A DNA stretch of 64,000 bases from Xanthobacteraceae bacterium (GTDB taxonomy: Bacteria > Pseudomonadota > Alphaproteobacteria > Rhizobiales > Xanthobacteraceae): NCBI GenBank assembly GCA_029239875.1, contig JARBUD010000020.1:62001-126000 (forward strand), read 5' to 3'. Made by a program: the position numbers and the translations under genes. Of the stretch, positions 36,689 to 45,255 are shown piece after piece. Below the pieces are notes generated by a model. It searched no databases. It saw only the letters and a list, made by a program, of their open reading frames with translations, and was not told the DNA's origin. Position 1 is the stretch's first letter. Every line of letters begins with the position of its first letter.

Positions 36689-37711
36689 TCACGCAAGACG
36701 TCTTCCGTCGAGGCGATTGCCGTCCTGGCCGAAATAGAGCGGGTTCCTCAAGGCGACGCTGATCCCGTCGCCGGGCGCCACCGGCATGTCGGGGTCGGCC
36801 AGCGTCACCAGCCTGTGCTCGCCCACCTTGATGTGCAGGTGGTTCTGGTCGCCGAGATGCTCGATCCAGTCGACCCGCGCATTGCCGCCGTCCTGCCGGG
36901 CGATGGCGATGTGCTCGGTGCGCGCGCCCACCTTAGCGGTGCCCGCCGGCGCCTCCGCGCCCGGCAGCAGGCCGACCGGCAATATGTTGATGTGCGGCTG
37001 GCCGAGGCGGGCGGCGACATGGAGGTTCGCCGGATCGGTGTAGATCTCGCGCGGCGTGCCGATCTGCACCAGCCGGCCCTCGGAGAGGATGCCGATGCGG
37101 TCGGCCATGGTCATGGCCTCGATCTGGTCGTGGGTGACATAGAGCAGCGTGGCGCCCAGTTCCTTCTGGATGCGCTTCAGCTCCAGCCGCAGCTCCGCGC
37201 GCAGCTTGGCGTCGAGCGAGGAGAGCGGCTCGTCCATCAGGTAGATGGAGGGCCGGCGCACCAGCGCCCGGCCGATGGCGACGCGCTGCATCTCGCCGCC
37301 GGAGAGCCGCGTCGAACGGTTCTCCAGCTTGTGGTCGATGCGCACCATCTTCGCGACCTGCCGCACCCGCGCGTCGATGGTGGCGGCGTCCATGCGCCGG
37401 GCCGGCGAGCGCAGCGGGAAGGCGAGGTTCTCGTAGACGGTCAGATGCGGGTAGAGCGAATATTGCTGGAACACGAAGGCGACGTCGCGGCTGGCGGGCG
37501 CAAGCCCCTGCATCGGCCGCCCGCCTATGTGCAGCGTGCCGGCATCGGGCGTCTCCAGCCCGGCGATGAGCCGCAGCGTCGTGGTCTTGCCGGCGCCCGT
37601 GGGGCCGAGCAGCACGACGAATTCGCCGTCATGGATGTGCAGGTCAACCGCGTCGACGGCGCGCTTGTCGCCGAAGCTCTTGGTGATGCCCTTGAGGATG
37701 ACGTCAGCCAT
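36689..37711 (-). CDS. Sugar/polyol ABC transporter ATP-binding protein 2 (UgpC/GlpT-like)
   Basis: ATPase of 340 residues. Walker A is GPTGAGKTT, the signature is the variant LSGGEMQRVAIGRAL, Walker B is IYLMDEPLSSLDA and the switch region is YVTHDQIEAMTMAD. A TOBE domain occupies the C-terminus. The start at 37711 overlaps the preceding ATPase gene stop (ATGGCTGA). Two different ATPases in one operon imply a heterodimer, as in the rhizobial glycerol transporter GlpS/GlpT. It is followed after 52 bp by the fused kinase gene. Confidence 0.9.
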   Translation of the reverse strand: MADVILKGITKSFGDKRAVDAVDLHIHDGEFVVLLGPTGAGKTTTLRLIAGLETPDAGTLHIGGRPMQGLAPASRDVAFVFQQYSLYPHLTVYENLAFPLRSPARRMDAATIDARVRQVAKMVRIDHKLENRSTRLSGGEMQRVAIGRALVRRPSIYLMDEPLSSLDAKLRAELRLELKRIQKELGATLLYVTHDQIEAMTMADRIGILSEGRLVQIGTPREIYTDPANLHVAARLGQPHINILPVGLLPGAEAPAGTAKVGARTEHIAIARQDGGNARVDWIEHLGDQNHLHIKVGEHRLVTLADPDMPVAPGDGISVALRNPLYFGQDGNRLDGRRLA

Positions 37712-38816
37712 GGCGAGCCTCCCGGCGCAGTTCGCCCTCGTGCAGGGCCGAGCGGATCGCCCGGCCGGAGCGGGCCTCGAACAGCGACAGCCGCTCGCTC
37801 TTGAAAGCAAGGCCGACCGGCTCGCCTATGGTGTAGCCGTGGTCGGCCGGCAGGCGGGCGCGCACCAGCCCGCCCTCGGTCTCCACCGTGACGATCTGGT
37901 TGGTGCCGAGATATTCGCTGCCATAGATCGCCCCGCGCAAAGGCGAGGAATCCACCAGCCGCACATGCTCGGGCCGCACCCCGAGCGCGAGGTCGCCGGG
38001 CGCGACCTCCTCGCGCAGCTCCGGCATCTCGATCGCCGCCACGCCGATGCGGGCGATGCGCGCACCGCGCGGCAGGCCGCCATTGAAGCGGATGAAGTTC
38101 ATCGGCGGCGAGCCGATGAAGTCGGCGACATACATGGAGGCGGGGCGGTCATAGATCTCCTGCGGCGTGCCGAACTGCTCGACCACGCCATGGTTCATCA
38201 CCGCGATCTTGTCGGCCATGGCCATGGCCTCGATCTGGTCGTGGGTGACGTAGACCGTGGTGGCGTGGATGCGGTTGTGCAGCTCGCGCAGCTCGCGGAC
38301 CATCACTTCGCGGAACTCGGCGTCGAGCGTGCCGAGCGGCTCATCCATGAGGAAGCATTTCGGCCGGCGCACGATGGCGCGGCCCAGCGCCACGCGCTGG
38401 CGGTCGCCGCCGGCGAGCCCCGAGACCGGCCGGTCGAGTATGTGGTCGATCTGGAGAAGCTTAGCCGTCTCCTCGACGCGACGCTTTATCTCCGCCTTCG
38501 GCACACCCTGCGCCAGCAACGGGAAGCCGATATTCGCGCGCACATTCATGTGCGGGTAGAGCGCGAAGAGCTGGAACACGAAGGCGATGTCGCGCTCGCT
38601 GGCCCGGCGATAGGTCACGTCCTCGCCGGCGAGGCGGATGGCGCCGCCGGTCGGCAGCTCCAATCCCGCGATCATGCGCAGCGTCGTGGTCTTGCCGCAG
38701 CCCGAAGGCCCCAGCAGCGCGAGGAACGAGCCGTCCTCGACGGTGAAGGTGGAATCCTGCACGGCGACGAAATCGCCGAACTCCTTGCGCAGATGCTCGA
38801 CCCTGATCTCGGCCAT
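37704..38816 (-). CDS. Sugar/polyol ABC transporter ATP-binding protein 1 (UgpC/GlpS-like)
   Basis: ATPase of 370 residues. Walker A is [10 protein letters not shown]. The signature is degenerate, LAGGDRQRVALGRAI, instead of LSGGQ. Walker B is CFLMDEPLGTLDAEFREVM and the switch is YVTHDQIEAMAMAD. The C-terminal TOBE part has GVRPEHVRLV and GTNQIVTVETEGG. It starts 4 bases after the 68-residue membrane protein gene. Together with the next ATPase it should power the two permeases encoded upstream. Confidence 0.9.
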   Translation of the reverse strand: MAEIRVEHLRKEFGDFVAVQDSTFTVEDGSFLALLGPSGCGKTTTLRMIAGLELPTGGAIRLAGEDVTYRRASERDIAFVFQLFALYPHMNVRANIGFPLLAQGVPKAEIKRRVEETAKLLQIDHILDRPVSGLAGGDRQRVALGRAIVRRPKCFLMDEPLGTLDAEFREVMVRELRELHNRIHATTVYVTHDQIEAMAMADKIAVMNHGVVEQFGTPQEIYDRPASMYVADFIGSPPMNFIRFNGGLPRGARIARIGVAAIEMPELREEVAPGDLALGVRPEHVRLVDSSPLRGAIYGSEYLGTNQIVTVETEGGLVRARLPADHGYTIGEPVGLAFKSERLSLFEARSGRAIRSALHEGELRREARHG

Positions 38817-38820
38817 GGCG

Positions 38821-39027
38821 TTATTCCGGGAACTTGGACACGACGGTGAACATCGCCGTGCCGGCCAGGAGGGTGACGAAGGAATAGGTGTAGAGCACCA
38901 GCCAGAAGGGCTGGAACAGCATGAGGAAGCCGAGCGCGATGAGGAGGACGGCGAGCGCCTCCATCGGCCCGCGCCGCAGGAAGAAAGGGCGGCGCTTCTT
39001 CGGGATGATGAGGGTGCGGTCGCTCAT
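38821..39027 (-). CDS. Small two-helix membrane protein of the ABC importer operon
   Basis: Protein of 68 residues. A basic N-terminus (IIPKKRRPFFLRRGPM) is followed by two predicted helices (ALAVLLIALGFLMLFQPFW and LVLYTYSFVTLLAGTAMFTVV). Its ATG overlaps the permease stop (ATGA), and the ATPase gene follows 4 bases later, so it is firmly within the operon. In the rhizobial glycerol importer a small DUF2160 protein (GlpU) occupies the same place; this one is shorter and I do not recognise its family. It is probably an accessory subunit. Confidence 0.75.
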   Translation of the reverse strand: MSDRTLIIPKKRRPFFLRRGPMEALAVLLIALGFLMLFQPFWLVLYTYSFVTLLAGTAMFTVVSKFPE

Positions 39028-39992
39028 TTGCGCACCGCCCCGAAGGTGATGCCGCGCAGCAGCTGCTTGCGCAGCAGTATGGTGAAGACGAGGATCGGCA
39101 CTAGGAAGATCGTCGTGCCGGCCGCCACCGCCGGCCAGTCCTGCCCGCCCTCGCCGATGATGGTCGGGATGAAGGGCGGCGCGGTCTGGGCGCTGCCCGA
39201 GGTGAGCAGCGAAGCGAAGGCATATTCGTTCCAGGCGAAGATCAGGCAGAAGATCGCGGTGGCGGCGATGCCGGTCGTCGCCTGCGGCAGCACCACCTTG
39301 CGGAAGGCCTGGAGGCGCGTGTAGCCATCGATCATCGCGGCCTCCTCGTACTCGCGCGGGATCTCGTCGATGAAGCCCTTGAGCAGCCACACGGCGAGCG
39401 AGACGTTCACCGCCGTGTAGAGCAGCATCATGCCGATGGCGGTGTCGGAGAGGCCGAGCTCCCGGTACATCAGGAAGATCGGGATCGCGACCGCGATGGG
39501 CGGCATCATCCGCGTCGACAGGATGAAGAAGAGCAGGTCGTCCGCCAGCGGCACCTTGAAGCGCGAGAAGCCATAGGCCGCCAGCGTGCCGAGCCCGACG
39601 GCGAGGAAGGTAGAGCCGAAGGCGATGATCAGCGAGTTGACGAAGCGCGGCAGGAAGTTGGACGGGCCGGCGATCACCATGTTGCGCTCGCGGGTGACGG
39701 CGTCGCAGGTGTTCTCGGGCGGCGGCAGCGCGGCGATGTATTCCGGCGTCTGCCGGGTGCGGGTGGTGAAGAGGTTGCAGTAGCCTTCCAGCGAGGGCGT
39801 GAACAACAGCTTCGGCGGATAGGAAATGGAATCCGGCGGCGACTTGATGCTGGTCAGGAAGATCCAGGCCAGCGGCACCATGGTGATCACCGCGTAGAGG
39901 ATCACCAGCGTGGCAGCGACGCGCTTGGAAGTGGCGCTCGGCTCGACGACGGAATGGGCGGCGGTGCCCGCGGCGGGCTTGGCGGTGCTCAT
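39024..39992 (-). CDS. Sugar/polyol ABC transporter permease 2 (MalG/UgpE-like)
   Basis: Inner-membrane permease of 322 residues. After an Ala/Ser-rich N-terminus come six helices, starting AATLVILYAVITMVPLAWIFLTSIK. A periplasmic insert of about 45 residues (about 65-110, YCNLFTTRTRQTPEY...) separates helices 1 and 2. The coupling motif is EYEEAAMIDGYTRLQAFRKVVLPQ and the last part has FAWNEYAFASLLTSG, both typical of MalG-like permeases. Its start overlaps permease 1 (ATGA). Confidence 0.92.
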   Translation of the reverse strand: MSTAKPAAGTAAHSVVEPSATSKRVAATLVILYAVITMVPLAWIFLTSIKSPPDSISYPPKLLFTPSLEGYCNLFTTRTRQTPEYIAALPPPENTCDAVTRERNMVIAGPSNFLPRFVNSLIIAFGSTFLAVGLGTLAAYGFSRFKVPLADDLLFFILSTRMMPPIAVAIPIFLMYRELGLSDTAIGMMLLYTAVNVSLAVWLLKGFIDEIPREYEEAAMIDGYTRLQAFRKVVLPQATTGIAATAIFCLIFAWNEYAFASLLTSGSAQTAPPFIPTIIGEGGQDWPAVAAGTTIFLVPILVFTILLRKQLLRGITFGAVRK

Positions 39993-40969
39993 CTCTGCTT
40001 CACCCGGTTGAGCGCCTTGACGTAGATGTTGGCGAGGCCGAACACGGCGACGAACAGCACGATGGCGAAGGCCGAGGAGCGCCCGGTCGCCCAGGCCTCG
40101 AAGGCGTCGCGCTTGAGGGCGATGGAGGCGACCTCCGTGGTCGAGCCGGGCCCGCCGCCAGTGAGCAGGTTCACCATGTCGAACATCTTGAAGTTCTCGA
40201 TGCCGCGGAACAGCACCGCCAGCATGATGAAGGGCAGCGCCATCGGCACGGTGATCGACCAGAACTGCCGCCAGGGCGAGGCGCGGTCGACCTCGGCCGC
40301 CTCGTAGATGTAGTCGGGGATGGAGCGCAGCCCGGCGAGGCAGATCAGCATGACGTAGGGCGTCCACATCCAGGTGTCGACGATGACGATCGCCCAGGGC
40401 GCCAGCTGCACGCTGCCGAGCATCTGGATGTCGGAGGTCGGAATGCCGGTGAGGAACGAGACGGCATAGGCGAAGAGGCCGATCTGCGGCTCGTAGAGGA
40501 AGCGCCAGAAATTGCCGACCACGGCGGGCGACAGCATCATCGGGATGAGGATGAGCGTGGTCCAGAAGGCGTGGCCGCGGAACTTGCGGTCGATCAGATA
40601 GGCGAGGCCGAAACCGATCACCGTCTGCAAGAGGATGGTCCAGAACACGAAATGCGCCGTCGTCTGCATCGACGCCCAGATGTCGGGGTCGTTGAGGATG
40701 CGCGAATAGTTGCTGAGCCCGATATTCCTCACCTCGGCATTGGGCCGGTTGGCCCGGTAGTTGGTGAAGGACAAATAGATCGCCCAGAACAGCGGGAAGA
40801 TATTGATCGCCAGGAGCAGAGCGATGGTCGGGGCGATGAACAGCCAGGCGATGGCCCGGTCTGAGAAGCCGCGCACCCGTTTGGCGAGGGGCTCCGGCGT
40901 CGCCCGCACGGCCGCCTCGGTGGCCAGTCGGGACGCCTTCTCGGCGAAGGTCTGATGGGATGAGTTCAC
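39989..40969 (-). CDS. Sugar/polyol ABC transporter permease 1 (MalF/UgpA-like)
   Basis: Inner-membrane permease of 326 residues with six helices; the first is AWLFIAPTIALLLAINIFPLFWAIYLSF. The EAA-type loop is YIYEAAEVDRASPWRQFWSITVPMALPF. The start is a GTG at 40969 (NSSHQTF next) with a weak ribosome site; no nearby in-frame ATG fits better. It is separated from the binding-protein gene by a 241-bp gap that contains a long palindromic repeat, which probably lowers permease output relative to the binding protein. Confidence 0.9.
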   Translation of the reverse strand: MNSSHQTFAEKASRLATEAAVRATPEPLAKRVRGFSDRAIAWLFIAPTIALLLAINIFPLFWAIYLSFTNYRANRPNAEVRNIGLSNYSRILNDPDIWASMQTTAHFVFWTILLQTVIGFGLAYLIDRKFRGHAFWTTLILIPMMLSPAVVGNFWRFLYEPQIGLFAYAVSFLTGIPTSDIQMLGSVQLAPWAIVIVDTWMWTPYVMLICLAGLRSIPDYIYEAAEVDRASPWRQFWSITVPMALPFIMLAVLFRGIENFKMFDMVNLLTGGGPGSTTEVASIALKRDAFEAWATGRSSAFAIVLFVAVFGLANIYVKALNRVKQR

Positions 40970-41091
40970 GCGCGCACTCGCTGGCGTCGGCGGAAAAGGG
41001 GGCGACCCGGTCCGGTCTCGAAGAACCGGGTCGCCATCGGGAGGAGGTCGGGAAAGGCCAAGGCCTCGGGGGACCTCGCAGCGGTCAGGTG

Positions 41092-41190
41092 CTGCGTCCT
41101 TCGAGGCCCGGCTGCGCCGGGCACCTCAGGATGAGGAAGCCTCCCTCATGCTGAGGAGCGGGGCGACGCCCCGCGTCTCGAAGCACGCAG
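41092..41190. repeat. Palindromic extragenic repeat between binding-protein and permease genes
   Basis: Outer arms CTGCGTCCTTCGAG (41092-41105) and CTCGAAGCACGCAG (41177-41190) pair with one mismatch. Inside are perfect hairpins GCCCGG/CCGGGC (41106-41122) and GCGGGGC/GCCCCGC (41158-41174). A central pair of 13-mers, CCTCAGGATGAGG and CCTCATGCTGAGG, also matches with one mismatch. This layout matches the dispersed CCTCATCCTGAGGAGC-type repeats of alphaproteobacteria. Placed inside an operon, the RNA would fold strongly and probably protects the upstream message. Confidence 0.8.
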
Positions 41191-41210
41191 GCGCTCGCCG
41201 CCGACCTTCG

Positions 41211-42533
41211 TCAGATCTTGCCGTCGTCCTTGAAGATCTCGGTCCAGTCGACGACCAGCTCGTCCAGTGCTTCCTTGGCCGTGCCCTTGTTGGCGATGAC
41301 GTAGTCATGCACCCGCTTCTGCATGGCCTGGAGGAGCTCGGCGTAGCTCGGTTCGGCCCAGAAATCCTTCACGATCGCCATGGATTCGAGGAAGGCCGGG
41401 GCATAGGGCTGGCTGGTCTTGAAGTCGGGGGCGTCGACCACCGCCTTCAGGCAGGAGAAGCCGCCGAGCTTCCACCACTTGGCCTGCACGTCGGGCTGGG
41501 CGAACCATTTGATGTATTGCAGCGCCGTGTCGCGCTTGTCGGAATAGGAGACCACCGAGATGCCCTGCCCGCCGAGCTGGGCGAAGTGGTACTTCTCCTT
41601 CGGGTTCGGGAAGAAGCCGATGCGCTTGCCGCCGACCTTCTCGTCCTTATAGAGGCCGGGCCAGGTGAAGGCGAAGTTCATCTGCATCGCCACCTGGCCG
41701 GATTTGAAGGCGTCGGCCGATTCCACCATGTAGACGTTGGACGCGCCGGGCGGCGTGCAGCAGTCATAGAGCGCCTTGTAGAACTCCAGACCCTTCACCG
41801 CGTCCGGCGAATTCACATAGCCCTCCATCTCGTAGGGCTTCTTGGGGTTGTCGTACATGAAACCCCAGTCGTAGAGGACGTTGGTCACGCCCATGGTGAT
41901 GCCTTCCGAGCCGCGCTCGGTGTAGATCGAGGCGCCGTAGACGGTCTTGCCGTCGATCTGCCGCTTCTGGAAGAACTCGCCGATCTGCTTGAGCTGGTCG
42001 TAGGTCTTCGGCGCGGCGAGGTCCCAGCCATACTTGGCCTTGAACTCCTTCTGCAGCTCGGGACGCTCGAACCAGTCCTTGCGGTAGGTCCAGCCGACCA
42101 CGTCGCCCATGGCCGGCAGCGCCCAATAGTTCGGCGTGTTCTTCGGCCATTCCGAATAGCCGACCACCGTCGCCGGCACGAAGTCATCCATCTTGATGCC
42201 TTCCTTGGCGAAGAAGTCGTTCAGCTTCACGTAATGGCCGTTCTCCGCCGCGCCGCCGATCCACTGGCTGTCGCCGATGATCAGGTCGCAGAGCTTGCCC
42301 TTCGAGTTGAGCTCGTTGAGGAAGCGGTCGGCATAGCTCGTCCACGGGACGAACTCGAACTTCATCGTGGTGCCGGTCTTGGCGGTGAAGTCCTTGGACA
42401 GTTCCACCAGCGCATTGGCCGGATCCCACGCCGCCCAGCACAGCGTCAGCTGCTCGGCTTTTGCCGCCTGGGGCATGGCCACCGCGGCGCAGACGGCCGC
42501 CGCCCCGAACAGGGGCACCCACTTCTTCAGCAT
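41211..42533 (-). CDS. Sugar/polyol ABC transporter binding protein (SBP_bac_1)
   Basis: Periplasmic receptor of 440 residues with signal peptide MLKKWVPLFGAAAVCAAVAMPQAAKAEQ. The family-1 solute-binding pattern is clear: TLCWAAWDPANALVELSKDFTAKTG, YADRFLNELNSKGKLCDLIIGDSQWIGGAAENGHYVKL, and ALPAMGDVVGWTYRKDWF. GGAGGAGAG precedes the ATG. It is the first gene of the operon that continues through the permeases, ATPases and dihydroxyacetone kinases, so the ligand is probably a polyol or triose. This is inferred from context only. Confidence 0.9.
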   Translation of the reverse strand: MLKKWVPLFGAAAVCAAVAMPQAAKAEQLTLCWAAWDPANALVELSKDFTAKTGTTMKFEFVPWTSYADRFLNELNSKGKLCDLIIGDSQWIGGAAENGHYVKLNDFFAKEGIKMDDFVPATVVGYSEWPKNTPNYWALPAMGDVVGWTYRKDWFERPELQKEFKAKYGWDLAAPKTYDQLKQIGEFFQKRQIDGKTVYGASIYTERGSEGITMGVTNVLYDWGFMYDNPKKPYEMEGYVNSPDAVKGLEFYKALYDCCTPPGASNVYMVESADAFKSGQVAMQMNFAFTWPGLYKDEKVGGKRIGFFPNPKEKYHFAQLGGQGISVVSYSDKRDTALQYIKWFAQPDVQAKWWKLGGFSCLKAVVDAPDFKTSQPYAPAFLESMAIVKDFWAEPSYAELLQAMQKRVHDYVIANKGTAKEALDELVVDWTEIFKDDGKI

Positions 42534-42813
42534 GCTCTCCTCCCAGAGAAAGAGGTGGGCCTAGCCCCCTCCATTGATTTTCCATCGGCACGATTGGCGT
42601 CGGCAGATTTAGTATTGTGTTTAGTTCAGTACGATTTGCTCAACAACGCAAGTACCATTCATTGCTGCATTGCAGCGTGCCGCGTGTTTAGCTCGGGCCG
42701 GTCGGGGCGTTGAGGGCTGAAGACACCGGCCCCATCGCCGCCGGTGGATGTCGACGGCCGGCCGTGCATGAATGATCGCGGCCCGATCCATGAGCCAGGC
42801 AGGGAATGCGGTC
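42534..42813. promoter_or_regulatory. Divergent promoter region of the polyol operon and the flavin hydroxylase
   Basis: The AT-rich part (42600-42690) contains a 13-bp palindrome, GCTGCA-T-TGCAGC (42664-42676), and two similar 13-mers, GTGTTTAGTTCAG (42617-42629) and GTGTTTAGCTCGG (42684-42696). These are operator candidates for an unknown regulator; no regulator gene is adjacent. No -10/-35 pair could be fixed with confidence. Confidence 0.4.
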
Positions 42814-44310
42814 ATGAACGATACCGTCCTCATCGTCGGCGCCGGTCCGGTCGGCCTCACCATGGCGCTGGAGCTGGCGCGCTACCGGGTGCCGGTGCGC
42901 GTCGTCGACCAGATGACCGAGCGCGCCTACACCTCGCGCGCCGTGGCGCTGTGGCCGCGCACGCTGGAACTGCTGGAGCGCGCCGGCGACGGGCTTTCCG
43001 CCGACCTGGTCACCCGCGGCAACAGGGTCACCGTCGCCCATATCATCGCCGGCACCGAGCCGATCGCGCGGATCGAGCTGAAGGACGTCGTCACGCCCTA
43101 TCCCTTCGTCCTGATGCTGCCGCAGAGCGAAACGGAAGGCGTGCTCGGCGACCGCCTCGCGGAGCACGGCGTTTGGCCGGAGCTCGGCATGCGCCTCGTC
43201 GACTTCACCCGGGACGACACCGGCATCACCGCCACGCTGCACCATGCCGACGGCAGCGAGGAGATGACGCGCTTCGGCTGGATGGTCGCCTGCGACGGCG
43301 CCCACAGCGTGGTCCGGCACCGGCTCGGCCTCGCCTTCGACGGCGAGACGCGCGGCGACGACTGGGGCCAGGGCGACTTCCACATGACCGGCGTGCCCTT
43401 CCCGGTGAACGAGTTCGCCACCTACTGGCACGAGGAAGGCCCGGTCGTGCTGTTCCCGATGGCGCCGGGGCGCTACCGGCTGATCGTCGGCCTCGGGACC
43501 TCGACCGGGCCGGCGCCGACCACACCGAGCTTCGAGGAATTCCAGGCCATCCTCGACCGGCGCGGGCCGGGCGGCATCCAGCTCCAGGATACGGTCTGGA
43601 CCTCGGCCTTCCGCATCAACGAGCGCCAGGTAAATAGCTACCGCGAGGGGCGCGTGTTCCTCGCTGGCGATTCCGCGCATGTGCACAGCCCGGCGGGCGG
43701 CCAGGGCATGAACACCGGCATGCAGGACGCCATCAACCTCGCCTGGAAGCTCGCTCTGATCATCCGTGGGCTCTCCACCGCGCCCGCGCTGCTAGACAGC
43801 TACGACCCCGAGCGCCGGGCGGTCGGCGCGGGGGTGATCGCCGCCTCGGGGCGCCTCACTCGCATGGCGACGATCCAGAATCCCATCGCCCGGCGCATCC
43901 GCAACGCGGTGGCGCAGTTCGTGCTCGGCCTCGCGCCGGTGCAGCACGCGCTGGAGGGTTCGATGACCGAGACTTCGATCCGCTACGACGACAGCCCACT
44001 CAACGGCGTCTCCTGGGAGGCCGGGCCGCGCGCGGGCTCGCGCATGCCGCCGATCGAGGGCGAAGTGCCCTATGGCGCCGGCGACACGCCGCGCTTCACC
44101 CTGCGCGCCGGCGCCTGGGCGGAGGAGCCGCCCGTCCCGCTCGGCGATCTGGTCGATCTGGCGATTCGGCCGAACCCGGTCGATGGCGGCATCGAGCTGG
44201 TGCGGCCGGACGGCTATCTCGCCATCTCCGTCGCCGACGGCGAGTGGGAACCCATCATCGCCTATCTCGACCATTTCCGCCCCGCGCCCGCCAGGCCGGC
44301 GACGGAATGA
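42814..44310 (+). CDS. FAD-dependent aromatic hydroxylase-type monooxygenase (PF01494)
   Basis: Flavoprotein of 498 residues in the p-hydroxybenzoate hydroxylase fold. The FAD-binding GxGxxG is VLIVGAGPVGLTMALELARY, the DG motif is VACDGAHSVVRHRLG, and the GD motif is LAGDSAHVHSPAGGQGMNTGMQDAINLAWKL. The C-terminal 120 residues resemble the thioredoxin-like tail of the PcpB/MhpA branch. AGGGA lies 9 bases before the ATG at 42814; an ATG at 42790 is less favoured. An SDR gene follows after 51 bp, suggesting a two-step oxidation. The substrate is unknown. Confidence 0.9.
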   Translation: MNDTVLIVGAGPVGLTMALELARYRVPVRVVDQMTERAYTSRAVALWPRTLELLERAGDGLSADLVTRGNRVTVAHIIAGTEPIARIELKDVVTPYPFVLMLPQSETEGVLGDRLAEHGVWPELGMRLVDFTRDDTGITATLHHADGSEEMTRFGWMVACDGAHSVVRHRLGLAFDGETRGDDWGQGDFHMTGVPFPVNEFATYWHEEGPVVLFPMAPGRYRLIVGLGTSTGPAPTTPSFEEFQAILDRRGPGGIQLQDTVWTSAFRINERQVNSYREGRVFLAGDSAHVHSPAGGQGMNTGMQDAINLAWKLALIIRGLSTAPALLDSYDPERRAVGAGVIAASGRLTRMATIQNPIARRIRNAVAQFVLGLAPVQHALEGSMTETSIRYDDSPLNGVSWEAGPRAGSRMPPIEGEVPYGAGDTPRFTLRAGAWAEEPPVPLGDLVDLAIRPNPVDGGIELVRPDGYLAISVADGEWEPIIAYLDHFRPAPARPATE

Positions 44311-44361
44311 GCAAAGGCGCGCCGCCCGCGCGCCGTCAGACCAAGTGAGGAAGCGCGCGCC

Positions 44362-45114
44362 ATGAACGCCATCGACCTGAAGGGGCGCGTCGCCATCGTC
44401 ACCGGCGGCGCCCGCGGCATCGGCTACGCCACCGCCGAGCGGCTGCTGCGCTCGGGCGCCGCGGTGGCGCTGTGGGACATCGACGCCAGGCGGCTCGCCG
44501 AGGCCGCGGGCGCGCTGTTCGCACTGGGCAAGGTCTCCACCCATATCGTCGAGCTGACCGAGGAGATGTCGGTGAACGCCGCCACGCAGGCGACGCTCAA
44601 GGCGCACGGCAAGATCGACATATTGATCAACAATGCCGGCATCACCGGCGGCAACGGCAGGCTGTGGGAGCTCGACACGGAAAGCTGGCGCCGCGTCGTC
44701 GACGTCAACCTCATCGGCCCGTTCCTCACCTGCAAGGCGGTGGTGCCGGAGCTGCTCGAGAACGGCTGGGGCCGCATCGTCAACGTCGCCTCCATCGCCG
44801 GCAAGGAGGGCAACGCCAACGCCTCGCACTATTCCGCCTCGAAGGCAGGCGTGATCGGGCTGACCAAGTCGCTCGGCAAGGAGCTCGCGGGCTCGAACAT
44901 CCTCGTCAACTGCGTCACCCCGGCGGCGGCGCAGACCGAGCTGTTCGCCCAGATGAAGCAGGAGCACATCGACTTCATGCTGTCGAAGATCCCCATGGGC
45001 CGCTTCGTGCAGGTGGAGGAGATCGCGGCGATGATCGCCTGGCTGTCCTCGGAGGACTGCGCCTTCTCCACCGGCGCGGTGTTCGACATCTCCGGCGGGC
45101 GCGCCGTCTACTGA
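44362..45114 (+). CDS. SDR-family oxidoreductase (FabG-like)
   Basis: NAD(P)-dependent dehydrogenase/reductase of 250 residues. Cofactor motif TGGARGIG (about 14-21), NNAG (about 90-93), catalytic Ser in VNVASIAGKEG, and Tyr/Lys in HYSASKAG are all present. ALWDIDARRLAEA has an Asp after the second strand, favouring NAD. GAGG lies upstream of the ATG. It follows the flavin hydroxylase and is likely co-transcribed. The substrate cannot be named. Confidence 0.9.
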   Translation: MNAIDLKGRVAIVTGGARGIGYATAERLLRSGAAVALWDIDARRLAEAAGALFALGKVSTHIVELTEEMSVNAATQATLKAHGKIDILINNAGITGGNGRLWELDTESWRRVVDVNLIGPFLTCKAVVPELLENGWGRIVNVASIAGKEGNANASHYSASKAGVIGLTKSLGKELAGSNILVNCVTPAAAQTELFAQMKQEHIDFMLSKIPMGRFVQVEEIAAMIAWLSSEDCAFSTGAVFDISGGRAVY

Positions 45115-45255
45115 CGCCTTCCCCTCATGCGGTCGTGGCACTCGGCAAGAATCGTGCGCGCCGTGGGCTGTCGTCGCACCCTGCGCAGGCGACGGCCTGC
45201 CGCCGCCTGAACTATACCTGCGCGATCAGAACGCTTCGTCCGCATCGGATCGCGC

